This document shows positions 17,732 through 27,497 of a DNA stretch of 64,000 bases, piece after piece (within the stretch, counting starts at the first letter, position 1; each line of letters begins with the position of its first letter). Origin of the DNA: Limibacterium fermenti (GTDB lineage Bacteria; Bacteroidota; Bacteroidia; Bacteroidales; Dysgonomonadaceae). The stretch spans positions 3,224,001-3,288,000 of the forward strand of contig NZ_CP159486.1 of the NCBI RefSeq assembly GCF_041902845.1, given 5' to 3'. Under the pieces are notes generated by a model. It was not told the origin of the DNA. It saw nothing but the letters and a program-made list of their open reading frames with translations, and did no database searches. Both the position numbers and the translations under genes were made by a program.

Positions 17732-19744
17732 ATGCAACAAGAAGACGATTTAAGGGGACTCGCCAAAACAATGGAATTTATGCGGGCCGTAAGTATTTTA
17801 TTTGTGGTTATCCACTGTTATTGGTACTGTTATGAGGCGTTTCGGGAATGGCACGCAACGATTGCCGTGTTAGACAGAATTTTGATGAATTTTCATCGAA
17901 CAGCAGGACTGTACAAACATCCGCTGATTACGAAATTCTTTTCGGTGCTGTTTCTGGCATTATCCTGCTTGGGAACAAAAGGGATGAAAGATGAAAAAAT
18001 CACGTGGACGAAGATTTGGATTGTGTTGGGTTTCGGCATCGCACTGTATTTTCTGGACTTTTGGATATTGGCGTTGCCGATTGCCAAAACAGGCATTGCG
18101 GTATGGTATATTTTTACAATTTCGGCAGGTTATATTTGCCTCTTGATGGCAGGACTTTGGATTAGTCGCCTTTTGAAAAACAACCTGATGGACGATGTGT
18201 TTAATACCGAAAACGAGAGTTTTATGCAGGAAACCCGTCTGATGGAAAACGAGTATTCTGTGAATTTGCCTACACGATTTTACTATAAAAAAAAGTGGAA
18301 CAACGGCTGGATAAATGTGGTCAATCCGTTTCGGGCGAGCATTGTTTTAGGTACGCCTGGTTCCGGAAAATCATACGCCGTGGTTAACAACTACATCAAA
18401 CAACAAATAGAGAAAGGTTTTTCCATGTACATTTACGACTTCAAGTTCGACGACCTTTCCACCATCGCCTACAACCACTTGCTAAAGCATATCGACAAGT
18501 ACAAAGTTCCGCCAAAATTTTATGTAATAAACTTTGATAATCCACGCAAAAGCCATCGCTGTAATCCAATTAATCCGGCATTTATGACCGATATCTCGGA
18601 TGCTTATGAAAGCGCTTACACAATAATGCTAAACCTCAATAAAACGTGGATTCAGAAACAGGGCGATTTCTTCGTGGAAAGTCCGATAATTTTATTGGCT
18701 GCGATTATTTGGTATCTGAAAATATATGAAAACGGCAAATACTGTACTTTTCCGCACGCTATCGAGTTTCTGAATAAGAAATATGCTGATACCTTTACTA
18801 TTCTCACAAGCTATCCCGAATTGGAAAATTACCTTTCGCCTTTTATGGATGCGTGGGAAGGCGGTGCACAAGACCAATTACAGGGACAAATTGCATCGGC
18901 AAAAATCCCGCTGTCGAGAATGATTTCGCCCGCACTCTATTGGGTAATGACGGGCGATGATTTTTCGTTGGACATTAATAATCCGAAAGAGCCGAAAATT
19001 CTTTGCGTGGGCAATAATCCCGACCGGCAAAACATCTATTCGGCAGCATTGGGATTATACAACAGCCGTATCGTGAAGCTGATAAACAAGAAAGGGCAGT
19101 TGAAAAGTTCGGTAATAATCGACGAGTTGCCAACCATTTATTTTCGTGGATTGGATAATTTGATTGCTACGGCACGAAGCAATAAAGTGGCTGTTTGCTT
19201 GGGATTTCAGGACTATTCGCAACTGACACGCGATTACGGCGATAAGGAAAGCAAGGTTATTCAAAATACGGTAGGCAATATCTTTTCGGGGCAGGTTGTT
19301 GGCGAAACTGCAAAAACTCTATCGGAACGTTTCGGAAAAGTGTTGCAGAAACGGCAATCAATGACCATTAACCGGCAGGATAAATCGACTTCTATTTCTA
19401 CGCAGATGGACAGCCTTATCCCGGCAAGTAAAATCAGTAATCTAACACAAGGAATGTTCGTGGGTGCGGTTTCGGACAATTTCGACGAACGTATCGAGCA
19501 GAAGATTTTTCATTGCGAAATCGTGGTGGATAATGCTCGTGTTGCCGCCGAAACAAAAGCGTACTGCAACATCCCCGAAATAGTCTCTTTTACCGATGAA
19601 AACGGGAACGATACGATGCAACAGGATATTGAAAAAAATTACAGACAAATAAAGGCGGATGTGGAAAATATTGTAAAATCGGAGAAACACCGCATAGAGA
19701 ATGACGATAATTTGAAGCACCTTATCAAAGAGAAGAAAGACTAA
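17732..19744 (+). CDS. VirD4/TraG-type coupling protein (MobC)
   Basis: 670 residues. Hydrophobic segments in the first 155 residues form the membrane anchor. A Walker A motif (GTPGSGKS, in IVLGTPGSGKSYAVVNNYI) lies near residue 210, and a Walker B-like strand SSVIIDELPTIYF lies near 460. The TraM-recognition region follows (NIFSGQVVGETAKTLSERFG). It links the relaxosome to the secretion channel and pumps DNA. It is the last gene of the conjugation module in this window. Confidence 0.9.
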   Translation: MQQEDDLRGLAKTMEFMRAVSILFVVIHCYWYCYEAFREWHATIAVLDRILMNFHRTAGLYKHPLITKFFSVLFLALSCLGTKGMKDEKITWTKIWIVLGFGIALYFLDFWILALPIAKTGIAVWYIFTISAGYICLLMAGLWISRLLKNNLMDDVFNTENESFMQETRLMENEYSVNLPTRFYYKKKWNNGWINVVNPFRASIVLGTPGSGKSYAVVNNYIKQQIEKGFSMYIYDFKFDDLSTIAYNHLLKHIDKYKVPPKFYVINFDNPRKSHRCNPINPAFMTDISDAYESAYTIMLNLNKTWIQKQGDFFVESPIILLAAIIWYLKIYENGKYCTFPHAIEFLNKKYADTFTILTSYPELENYLSPFMDAWEGGAQDQLQGQIASAKIPLSRMISPALYWVMTGDDFSLDINNPKEPKILCVGNNPDRQNIYSAALGLYNSRIVKLINKKGQLKSSVIIDELPTIYFRGLDNLIATARSNKVAVCLGFQDYSQLTRDYGDKESKVIQNTVGNIFSGQVVGETAKTLSERFGKVLQKRQSMTINRQDKSTSISTQMDSLIPASKISNLTQGMFVGAVSDNFDERIEQKIFHCEIVVDNARVAAETKAYCNIPEIVSFTDENGNDTMQQDIEKNYRQIKADVENIVKSEKHRIENDDNLKHLIKEKKD

Positions 19745-19836
19745 TATGTAAAAGTTTAGATTTTGATCTGACAGTCTATTATTTTGTTACGTATTCAAGA
19801 TTAAGTTTTCTATGTTTACATTTAAAATTTAGTATT

Positions 19837-21282
19837 TTACCACCATTTACAAATATTATTCTTGAAAGTGAAAGGTCTCCCTACTGTTTTTTCTTGACAC
19901 TTAATAATATAGAGACAATTACCGGGAATACGTGAAAATATTACCCTATCGTTTTTAGCAATTGATTCGGAAATAAATTGCCAACCTTGATTATAAATAT
20001 ATATTTGATACTTTGTGCCATTAACTGGTTTTTCTCTATAATAATCATTCGCAATACCTTGAAATATATCATTGGGCAAATTATTCAAATCACCCCAAGC
20101 TTGCGCATATTCTTCTTCTCTTGATCTTAGAAACCTTATTTCAATCTCTATATGACTATTTATTAATGGGTTTAACTTTTTCATTTCCGAATATTCCGAT
20201 AGTATAAAAGGCTCAGATATAGTATTAGTTCCGTCAGATAAAATATACAGTAAACCTTTATTCATGTTTTCAAATTTTATACTATTCTTGCCACAAATAG
20301 CGGCTGATACAGAAACCCACTTGTTTCTGTTATAAACACATAAGAATAAAACTTCACCGTCATATTTTTTATCTACTTCCAAAATAACATCAGCTACATT
20401 AAAATACTCTGAAGTAACATCTTTAAAATTTAGTTCTTTAAATAAAATGTTCTTTTTAGGCAAAAAGTGATGTTTAATTTTCTTGTATTTTTCATCAATA
20501 GAAAAGGTTTTGCGAAATACTTTTGCTGGATACCTATAACCACTTTTTGTAGAATCTATTTTGCAATCATACAAAATAAACGGATTATATGTGGTTGATT
20601 CTTGTAAACCCATAAACGGAACCATTTTCTTTTCATTAACATCGTAGATAACATTCCAGGCATGACTTCCATCCGCGTTTCCCCAACCTAAAATATAATC
20701 AACCGTTGTGGCATAACCTAAAGATCTGAGAGGATAAAGAACAACTTTAGTCATATCAAAGCAATTTCCGGATATACCTTTTTGATAATCACTCCAAGAT
20801 TTATCCTTATATTCATTTCCTCGATTTTTAAAACTAAAATTCTTACCTAAATATTTATTTACAGTATCACAAACAAAAAAGATATCATGGGAGTTAGGAT
20901 TAATAAAACTGAATTCTTTAATACAACTCAACCTCCAGTTTTCAAATGATTCTTGATAGATTACCGGCGGCAATATATATTCACAAAAGACATTAAATGG
21001 TAAAAATCCGGTTACAATTTTATCTCTGCATTGCTGTAGTGTGAAATTTATATCATCTATTATGGTATAATTTAGATCTGTCTTTCTTGTTAAAAGCTTG
21101 TTATTAAAAGAAGCATTTTCCTTTATGAAAAGATAAGAATTCGATAGCAAAGAATCATCTTGCTGTTTAATAGAGTTTTCAATTATTCTTATTTTTTTTT
21201 CAGTATTACTCTCTAAAAAAAGAATGAATGAAATACTTAAAATGGTAATAAAGCCCAATAATGTTACTAATTTGGCTTTCAT
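19837..21282 (-). CDS. Membrane-anchored transglutaminase-like cysteine peptidase
   Basis: 481 residues with an N-terminal signal anchor (LVTLLGFITILSISFILFL). A transglutaminase-core domain carries Cys in GISGNCFDMTKVV, His in ADGSHAWNVIYD and a following Asp in that strand, the usual triad. The C-terminal 200 residues form beta-sandwich-like repeats. It is the last gene of the long cassette C operon, three bases after the TolC gene. Such enzymes in Bacteroidota are mostly cell-envelope peptidases. A role in processing or degrading the exported peptide is possible but unproven. Confidence 0.7.
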   Translation of the reverse strand: MKAKLVTLLGFITILSISFILFLESNTEKKIRIIENSIKQQDDSLLSNSYLFIKENASFNNKLLTRKTDLNYTIIDDINFTLQQCRDKIVTGFLPFNVFCEYILPPVIYQESFENWRLSCIKEFSFINPNSHDIFFVCDTVNKYLGKNFSFKNRGNEYKDKSWSDYQKGISGNCFDMTKVVLYPLRSLGYATTVDYILGWGNADGSHAWNVIYDVNEKKMVPFMGLQESTTYNPFILYDCKIDSTKSGYRYPAKVFRKTFSIDEKYKKIKHHFLPKKNILFKELNFKDVTSEYFNVADVILEVDKKYDGEVLFLCVYNRNKWVSVSAAICGKNSIKFENMNKGLLYILSDGTNTISEPFILSEYSEMKKLNPLINSHIEIEIRFLRSREEEYAQAWGDLNNLPNDIFQGIANDYYREKPVNGTKYQIYIYNQGWQFISESIAKNDRVIFSRIPGNCLYIIKCQEKTVGRPFTFKNNICKWW

Positions 21283-21285
21283 AAT

Positions 21286-22596
21286 TTATTTTACTAAAAA
21301 TTTTAATATCTTCAAACGAAAAGCATATTCATATTTAGCTTGAGTCTTTTCACCCAAAACCTGTATTAAAATATTCTTAGCTTGGAAAAGTTCGTAGGAA
21401 GTCGCACGTCCGTTTTCATATTTTTCTTGAACAAATCGAAGCGCTTCACGATTTGCTGTTTCAGATTTTTGAGCAGCCTCCAATCTACTTTGAGCCGCAA
21501 GTGCATTATAAAAAGCTTGATCAATATGTTTACGAAGTTCGATTTTGGCCTTACTCTCATTTAATTTTGTTTTCTCTAAAATAATATTCATATTTTTTAC
21601 CGCATTTCTCACTTGAAACCGATTAAAGATAGGAATGTTTAGAGTTACTCCAATGGAATTACTAAGATTGTTCTGAATTTGTGAGTTGAACGAAATATTA
21701 TCTCTCCCGTTCATTTTATAATAGCCTGTATTCATCTGTGCACCTAAAGAGATGGATGGAAAGTATTGAGACTTGGCTGCTAATAATTCATTCTTTGCCG
21801 CATCTATTTGAAATTTTATACTCCGAATTTCCGGACGATTGTTAAATGCGTTTTCATATACCGAGTTATTTAAGAAAATAAGACCCTCTTCAAATAATGA
21901 GTCAAGTGTTTCTATGGAAATGTCGAAATCTTCCAGGTCTTCTAATTCCATTATTTGCATCAAATCAAGTTTCGACAGTTTTAACTTGTTTTCCGCATTA
22001 ACCAAGTTGAAATTTTCTTTTGCTAATTGAGATTCTAGCTCAAGCACCTCCCCATGCAAAGATTTTCCGCTATTAACCAACTCTTTTTTTCTACTAATAT
22101 TGTATTTACTCAGTTCGATTTGATCGGTAGCTATCTGCACAAGCTCTTTATTCATTAAGACAAGTAGAAATGCAGTTGAAACATTAATTGCAATATCTTC
22201 TTTTATTTTATCTAAATCTGCATCTGAAGCTGCTAAATATGCTTTTCGTGCTTCAATATCATGTTTCATTTTTAACCCATCGAAAATTGTGAAACTACTG
22301 CTTAGCGCAAAACTAGTCTGTAATGAATTTGTGTTTTGATAAGTGTTATCTATACCAATAGAGCGACCAAAAATAAAATTCTGTCCAACAGAAGCATTGA
22401 GGTTTGGGAGCAAATTGGCACGCGCTTGCTGGTAAGCAACTCCTTTCTGTTCATGTGTAAGCCTTTTTTCCCGAATATCAAGATTGTTTTTTTGTGCTAT
22501 TTCTATACATTCATGAAGGCTATATACCTTTTTTTGAGAATAGGATAAAAAGGATAAAAAACACAGTGCAATTAGTATAAATAATTTTCTCATCAT
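21286..22596 (-). CDS. TolC-family outer-membrane channel protein
   Basis: 436 residues with a signal peptide (LFILIALCFLSFLSYSQ), then the long coiled-coil pattern of two OEP repeats. VYSLHECIEIAQKNN near the N-terminus and EKYENGRATSYELFQAKN near the C-terminus are family hallmarks. It should form the trimeric outer-membrane duct of a tripartite exporter. Its partners in this operon are the ATPase at 22608-23279, the adaptor at 38117-39190 and the permease at 39196-40443. Confidence 0.9.
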   Translation of the reverse strand: MMRKLFILIALCFLSFLSYSQKKVYSLHECIEIAQKNNLDIREKRLTHEQKGVAYQQARANLLPNLNASVGQNFIFGRSIGIDNTYQNTNSLQTSFALSSSFTIFDGLKMKHDIEARKAYLAASDADLDKIKEDIAINVSTAFLLVLMNKELVQIATDQIELSKYNISRKKELVNSGKSLHGEVLELESQLAKENFNLVNAENKLKLSKLDLMQIMELEDLEDFDISIETLDSLFEEGLIFLNNSVYENAFNNRPEIRSIKFQIDAAKNELLAAKSQYFPSISLGAQMNTGYYKMNGRDNISFNSQIQNNLSNSIGVTLNIPIFNRFQVRNAVKNMNIILEKTKLNESKAKIELRKHIDQAFYNALAAQSRLEAAQKSETANREALRFVQEKYENGRATSYELFQAKNILIQVLGEKTQAKYEYAFRLKILKFLVK

Positions 22597-22607
22597 AGTG
22601 AAGATAT

Positions 22608-23279
22608 CTATTTAGCAGAGTAGATTATTCCATCTTTTATATTAATAATCCGGTTAGTTGCTTTGGCTATTTCCGACTCATGAGTTACAATAATCATGGT
22701 AATTTTCTCCTCTCTGTTGATAGCTTTCAAAAGATTTAAAATTTCTCGCGAATTCTGGGAGTCTAAAGCACCAGTTGGCTCATCCGCAAGAATTAAACGT
22801 GGGTTAGTAATCAATGCCCGGGCTATTGCGACTCTTTGTTTTTGTCCACCGGACAATTCCGAGGGTTTGTGGTGCCACCACTCTTTTAATCCTAATTGTT
22901 CAAGATAAGACATAGCCACTTTGTTTCTCTCTTTTTCCCCTATTTTCTGATAATAAAGAGGAAGTGCTACATTCTCTAACGCATTTTTATATTCTATTAA
23001 ATTAAAAGATTGGAATACAAAGCCGATGTATTTATTTCGATATATGGCAGCTTCTCTTTCTGTTAAGTTCTTCAGTAAAACATTGTCAAAAAAATAAGAG
23101 CCATCATCATAATTGTCTAAAACTCCTAAAATATTCAACAAGGTAGATTTACCGGAACCGGACGCTCCCATAATCGAAATCATTTCTCCTGACTCAATTG
23201 ATAAATTTATACCTTTCAATACATGCAAAGGAGTAAGAGCCGTTGAATAGCTTTTATGTAAATTTTCAATTTTAATCAT
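22608..23279 (-). CDS. MacB/LolD-type ABC transporter ATPase
   Basis: 223 residues with Walker A GASGSGKST (about residue 38), signature LSGGQKQR (about 142) and Walker B LILADEPTGALD. Length and sequence are those of the MacB/LolD/FtsE ATPases that pair with FtsX-type permeases. It overlaps the upstream gene by 8 bases. The matching permease without an ATPase domain lies 16 kb upstream in the same orientation (39196-40443), so the exporter subunits are split across the operon. Confidence 0.9.
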   Translation of the reverse strand: MIKIENLHKSYSTALTPLHVLKGINLSIESGEMISIMGASGSGKSTLLNILGVLDNYDDGSYFFDNVLLKNLTEREAAIYRNKYIGFVFQSFNLIEYKNALENVALPLYYQKIGEKERNKVAMSYLEQLGLKEWWHHKPSELSGGQKQRVAIARALITNPRLILADEPTGALDSQNSREILNLLKAINREEKITMIIVTHESEIAKATNRIINIKDGIIYSAK

Positions 23280-25476
23280 AAAAGCTTAACTTAAAAGATG
23301 GGGTAATATAGTCCAATAAACCGTTGGGAATGACATCATCTTTATTCGTTTCTAAAAAATATTGTCGTTTGCTCTGCGATGAATGTACCGAACGTTTATT
23401 TTCCCAAGCCTTTTCGGCAGCCTTCTGATATGATTCATACTTTGAAATATCATTAATATTTTTGTAATAGGTGGCAAAAGCAAAAAGAGGAAGATGGTCA
23501 AAAGGGGACAGGAAAAGACATTTCTTATAGTAATTTTTCATCGCTTCGTAATTTTTTCTTTTTTGCTCAATCAATCCCAAATAAAACCAAGGTCGGCTTA
23601 AATTTGGATGGAACTGAGTTACATGCACAAACTTTTTATAAGCTTGTTCCGTTTCTCCAATAGACAATAATAATTTTCCACTTTTGGCATCAATTATAGA
23701 ACTATATCGGACAGCAAGTCTTTGTAATAAATCATCGGATATATCTCTCAATAACTTCTCTGCCGCTAAGGGATTACGTTCTTTTAAATCATTGAAAAAA
23801 GGAGAATCTACAATGTCAGGCGATAATAATATTGCTCTTTTGAAAGCTGCAAATGCTTCTGCTTCATTGCCAATAGATTCTTCTATCAACCCTTTACTTA
23901 TATGGTATAAAGCAATATTTGGCTCTGTTCTTACAGCCCTAGATAAATATATATAAGCTGAATCTTTTTGTTCAATTGACCAGTAAAGCCACCCTAAATT
24001 ATGCTGAAACATAGCGTCCGATGGACTTAATTCATTGGCTCTTTGAAATAACTGAAGGACCTTTACGAGTGAATCTTGTTGTGTTCTTGTCATGTCTTGT
24101 TTGAAATGAATATTCAATTCTCTTTCATGCTCCAATCCTTTTTTTGCAATGGACAAGGCATTTTCCGGTTGTTTGTAAAAATAAACACCAATCAATAACA
24201 CAAATGCCATTGTACTAATTATTAGTGGCTTTTTAAATATAGTATAAGTACGTGAATAATTGAAAGACAATAAAACTAGAAACAATAACAACAATCCACT
24301 GTTGTAAAATAAGGATGAAAAGAACAATTCCCTAAATAAAATTGAAATAACACCTATAAGAATAATACTATTAGTTGCTATACTTAATTTATTTTTTCTT
24401 TTTTTGATCCCGGTAACTAAGTGAAAACAAAAAAAACCGATAATACTTAGCCATAAAGAAAAGCCAATCCATCCTTTCTCTAAAATTAACTGTAGAAATG
24501 TATTGTTCGTTCGTCCGGTAAACGCATACTCAACATTAAATTCTTGAGAATTGCGACCAAGAAGAGCATAATTTTTTGATCCAATGCCAAAAAAAGGCTT
24601 AACATTAGCTGTATTTATCACTTGCTCCCATTGGCTCAACCTTCCATCTACACTTCTTTGATGACTCTGTGATTGCTTAAAAGAAGATTGAAAACTTTCG
24701 AAAAAACAGAAAATAAAAAGAGATAGAGAAAATAGTGCAATTGCATTTCCTATTAGAATCTTTTTAATGGGAATTACTTCATAGAAAATGAAAAAAATAT
24801 TCAGCAAAATAACAAAAAGTAGAAGAGCTAAAATTCCTGCTCTTGAAAATGAAATCAGAATATTAAATATTAATACTCCAATAATAAAAATAAAAACTAA
24901 TCTGACATATTTCTTTTTCCACAATAAGAGTAGCCCCATAAAAGGGAAAGGTAAAAAGCATAATATTATGGTAACCCATTCATTGGATAAAAACCCCATG
25001 GGGTTGTATAAAAAACGAAATTGTGTGAAATCACTAAATCCGTAAATGCTGGCCTCGTAATATTTAAAAAAGAAAATGGGTATATTGAATAATGCCAGTA
25101 ACCCTCCGAGCAAACTAATAAATCCGATTAAATAAACTTTATACTTCCTATTCGCCTTATTTTTCAAGAAAAAATCAAGAATTATAAAAAAACAGAATAT
25201 AACAATAAGCTCCCTCAAAAATAAAATGCTATTTGGTTTATAATCTGAAAAAAAATAATTGATAACTTCAAACAGTAAAAGAAGTGCTACTGAAATTGTA
25301 ATAGTAGAGATACACAACTTCCCATAAAAGCTACGTAAGACCGTAAAACCTGTTAGTCCAAGAATAAATACCAGCACAGGAATATAGAATATGGATAAAA
25401 TCCACAAGTCTACGCATAATACGAGGCATAAAAACGCCATGATACTTTTATCCAAGACTAACTCCGTCTTACGCAT
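23272..25476 (-). CDS. O-antigen ligase (Wzy_C) / TPR fusion membrane protein
   Basis: 734 residues. The first 420 residues hold about ten to twelve hydrophobic helices, with a large periplasmic loop around 265-320 containing VDGRLSQWEQVINTA and FFGIGSKNY, which fits the Wzy_C/O-antigen ligase family. The last 280 residues form several TPR repeats (for example ALSIAKKGLEHERELNIHFK, NLGWLYWSIEQKDSAYIYLS, RPWFYLGLIEQKRKNYEAMK). Family members join glycans to lipid or protein acceptors. In this operon it could modify the peptide or the envelope together with the glycosyltransferase-like gene at 28970. Confidence 0.75.
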   Translation of the reverse strand: MRKTELVLDKSIMAFLCLVLCVDLWILSIFYIPVLVFILGLTGFTVLRSFYGKLCISTITISVALLLLFEVINYFFSDYKPNSILFLRELIVIFCFFIILDFFLKNKANRKYKVYLIGFISLLGGLLALFNIPIFFFKYYEASIYGFSDFTQFRFLYNPMGFLSNEWVTIILCFLPFPFMGLLLLWKKKYVRLVFIFIIGVLIFNILISFSRAGILALLLFVILLNIFFIFYEVIPIKKILIGNAIALFSLSLFIFCFFESFQSSFKQSQSHQRSVDGRLSQWEQVINTANVKPFFGIGSKNYALLGRNSQEFNVEYAFTGRTNNTFLQLILEKGWIGFSLWLSIIGFFCFHLVTGIKKRKNKLSIATNSIILIGVISILFRELFFSSLFYNSGLLLLFLVLLSFNYSRTYTIFKKPLIISTMAFVLLIGVYFYKQPENALSIAKKGLEHERELNIHFKQDMTRTQQDSLVKVLQLFQRANELSPSDAMFQHNLGWLYWSIEQKDSAYIYLSRAVRTEPNIALYHISKGLIEESIGNEAEAFAAFKRAILLSPDIVDSPFFNDLKERNPLAAEKLLRDISDDLLQRLAVRYSSIIDAKSGKLLLSIGETEQAYKKFVHVTQFHPNLSRPWFYLGLIEQKRKNYEAMKNYYKKCLFLSPFDHLPLFAFATYYKNINDISKYESYQKAAEKAWENKRSVHSSQSKRQYFLETNKDDVIPNGLLDYITPSFKLSFYD

Positions 25477-25495
25477 AATTTTAGTGAATATAGTT

Positions 25496-26197
25496 CTATA
25501 ACATCCCTGATTTTGCCAACGTAAGTTGAGAAAAATACACGGACATAGTAGGAATCAGTATTGTAATTATCCACAATAAAAATGCGATAGAAAATGCTTT
25601 TGCATATTTAATATCGGTAAACATTTTTAGACCAACACTCAATAGTATGATAAATGCTATTTGAAAAGGATTTATATAGCCTAAAAACGTATATAGGGTT
25701 GGACCAACTTGATCAACAGAGGTGAGCATATTAATTCCCGTCGAGACAATTTCATATGGATTTGTTATTGCATCTAAGCTACGTATATAAAGAATCCCGG
25801 TATTAATTAAATCACCAAGCACAATAACAAATGTGCTGAGCGTAATTAATGTTAGCGCTTCTTTATACTTTAATTTGGCTTTTGCTAAAGCACCAATGGC
25901 ATATAAAAGTAAAGCGTAAAAAAAGATTGTTAAAGCATACATTATAAATGAACCAAAGGCTTGCAAATATCTCATTTTATACGCTACCTGTGATATGGTT
26001 TCCCTTTGATTTTCGGGAATATTCATTGTTGAAAAAGTCAATGAAGTTATTTTCTCCATAATAGGCACCATTAAAATCAAATTAAGCAACATCAAAAATA
26101 AAACGATAATCAAGCTCGTTGTTGGAAATTTACCTGCGGTTTTTATTTCATTGAAAGTTTTTGCAGGACGAAGTAGTGTCGAAAATAAAGTATTCAT
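25496..26197 (-). CDS. Yip1-domain membrane protein
   Basis: 233 residues with five predicted transmembrane segments and the Yip1 N-terminal pattern LFSTLLRPAKTFNEIKTAG. In Bacteroidota and Firmicutes, Yip1 proteins often lie beside ABC-2 exporters of bacteriocins. It sits directly after the ABC-2 permease gene (14-base gap). An immunity or transporter-accessory function is an inference. Confidence 0.75.
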   Translation of the reverse strand: MNTLFSTLLRPAKTFNEIKTAGKFPTTSLIIVLFLMLLNLILMVPIMEKITSLTFSTMNIPENQRETISQVAYKMRYLQAFGSFIMYALTIFFYALLLYAIGALAKAKLKYKEALTLITLSTFVIVLGDLINTGILYIRSLDAITNPYEIVSTGINMLTSVDQVGPTLYTFLGYINPFQIAFIILLSVGLKMFTDIKYAKAFSIAFLLWIITILIPTMSVYFSQLTLAKSGML

Positions 26198-26211
26198 AGA
26201 TGTAAATTGTA

Positions 26212-27495
26212 TTAATTAGTTTTTCTTATCCAGGATATTATGTCTTTTATATTTATCTTCTTACCCGTAAATAAAATAGCAGTTTTATATATTTTCCCTG
26301 ATAACCAGATAATCAAAGAAACGGTTGTAACTAAAAGTGCCATAGATAAGAGTATATCTTTTACGGGAGCTCCATAAACCACACGGCTTGTCATAATTAT
26401 CGGAGATGTAAATGGAATAATTGAAAACCAGTAGGATAGAGTGCTGTCGGGACTATTTATCGTGTTAGATAAGACGAAAACAGACAGAATTAATGGAATA
26501 GTAACGATCATTGTTACTTGCTGAATGTCATCGCTGTGATTAGCAGTTGCGGATATGGCCGCAAATATGGATGAATAAAGCAAATAACCTCCTACAAAGA
26601 AAAATAAAAAAACGGGAATAATTACATTGAAGTCAATCTGACTCAAGTTGCTTAGAATTTGATTTATATCTTCAGGGCTTATACGGTTACTCATCATCTT
26701 GTTGTTAAGAAGCATTTCGGAACCGCTTGAAAAAAATAATGAAAAACAATACATGATTATAAGCCAACAAGCAATTTGGGTAAGTCCCAATAATGCTATG
26801 CCAATTATTTTTCCAATCATGAATTTTACAGGAGAAATAGAAGTTATTATTAATTCTACAATCCGGTTAGATTTTTCTTCCAAGACCCCTCGCATTACTT
26901 GAGAGCTAAACAGAAAAATAAACATATAAATGGTTACACCTAAAGCTAAGCATAAAGAACGCTGATACCCGGCATATCCTGTTTGTTTATTTTCGGTTCC
27001 AACCCGTATATTCTCTATTCTCACAGACTGTTTTGCCGTAAAAATTAGTGACTCTATGTCACGAATGCCGTAAACACTCAACTTATCGTTAACAATCACT
27101 TTTTCTATTTCCGATTTAATTCTGTTTTGTAAAAAAATGCTTGGTTGTTTTGCACTGTAATATTGAACATTCATTCCTGTAGAATCAGAAGACACTACAT
27201 ATATAATACCTTCCCATTGATTATTCAATAACAATTGCTTTATCTCTTCAATAGGTTGATTTTCGAGCCTTTCAACTGAGAATTCAGAGTCTTTAAATGT
27301 TCCGTCCAAAGCATGTGTCGGATCAACGATACCAATTTTCAATTGCTTATAATCTTCATGTTGCTTGGCAAAGTATGCCGGTAACACAAATATGGAAGAC
27401 AATAACAGAGGGGTTAACAGCGTAATCAAGATAAACGACTTCGTTCGTACCCTGGTTACATATTCGCGCTGTATCACATGTAGTAGTTCATTCAT
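26212..27495 (-). CDS. ABC-2 (NatB-type) exporter permease
   Basis: 427 residues. The N-terminus (VIQREYVTRVRTKSFILITL) and first helix are typical of NatB-like ABC-2 permeases. A periplasmic domain of about 130 residues follows, then five or six more helices including VMRGVLEEKSNRIVELIITS. It pairs with the ATPase encoded immediately upstream (2-base gap). The pair could export the product or confer self-resistance. Confidence 0.9.
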   Translation of the reverse strand: MNELLHVIQREYVTRVRTKSFILITLLTPLLLSSIFVLPAYFAKQHEDYKQLKIGIVDPTHALDGTFKDSEFSVERLENQPIEEIKQLLLNNQWEGIIYVVSSDSTGMNVQYYSAKQPSIFLQNRIKSEIEKVIVNDKLSVYGIRDIESLIFTAKQSVRIENIRVGTENKQTGYAGYQRSLCLALGVTIYMFIFLFSSQVMRGVLEEKSNRIVELIITSISPVKFMIGKIIGIALLGLTQIACWLIIMYCFSLFFSSGSEMLLNNKMMSNRISPEDINQILSNLSQIDFNVIIPVFLFFFVGGYLLYSSIFAAISATANHSDDIQQVTMIVTIPLILSVFVLSNTINSPDSTLSYWFSIIPFTSPIIMTSRVVYGAPVKDILLSMALLVTTVSLIIWLSGKIYKTAILFTGKKINIKDIISWIRKTN

Positions 27496-27497
27496 AA

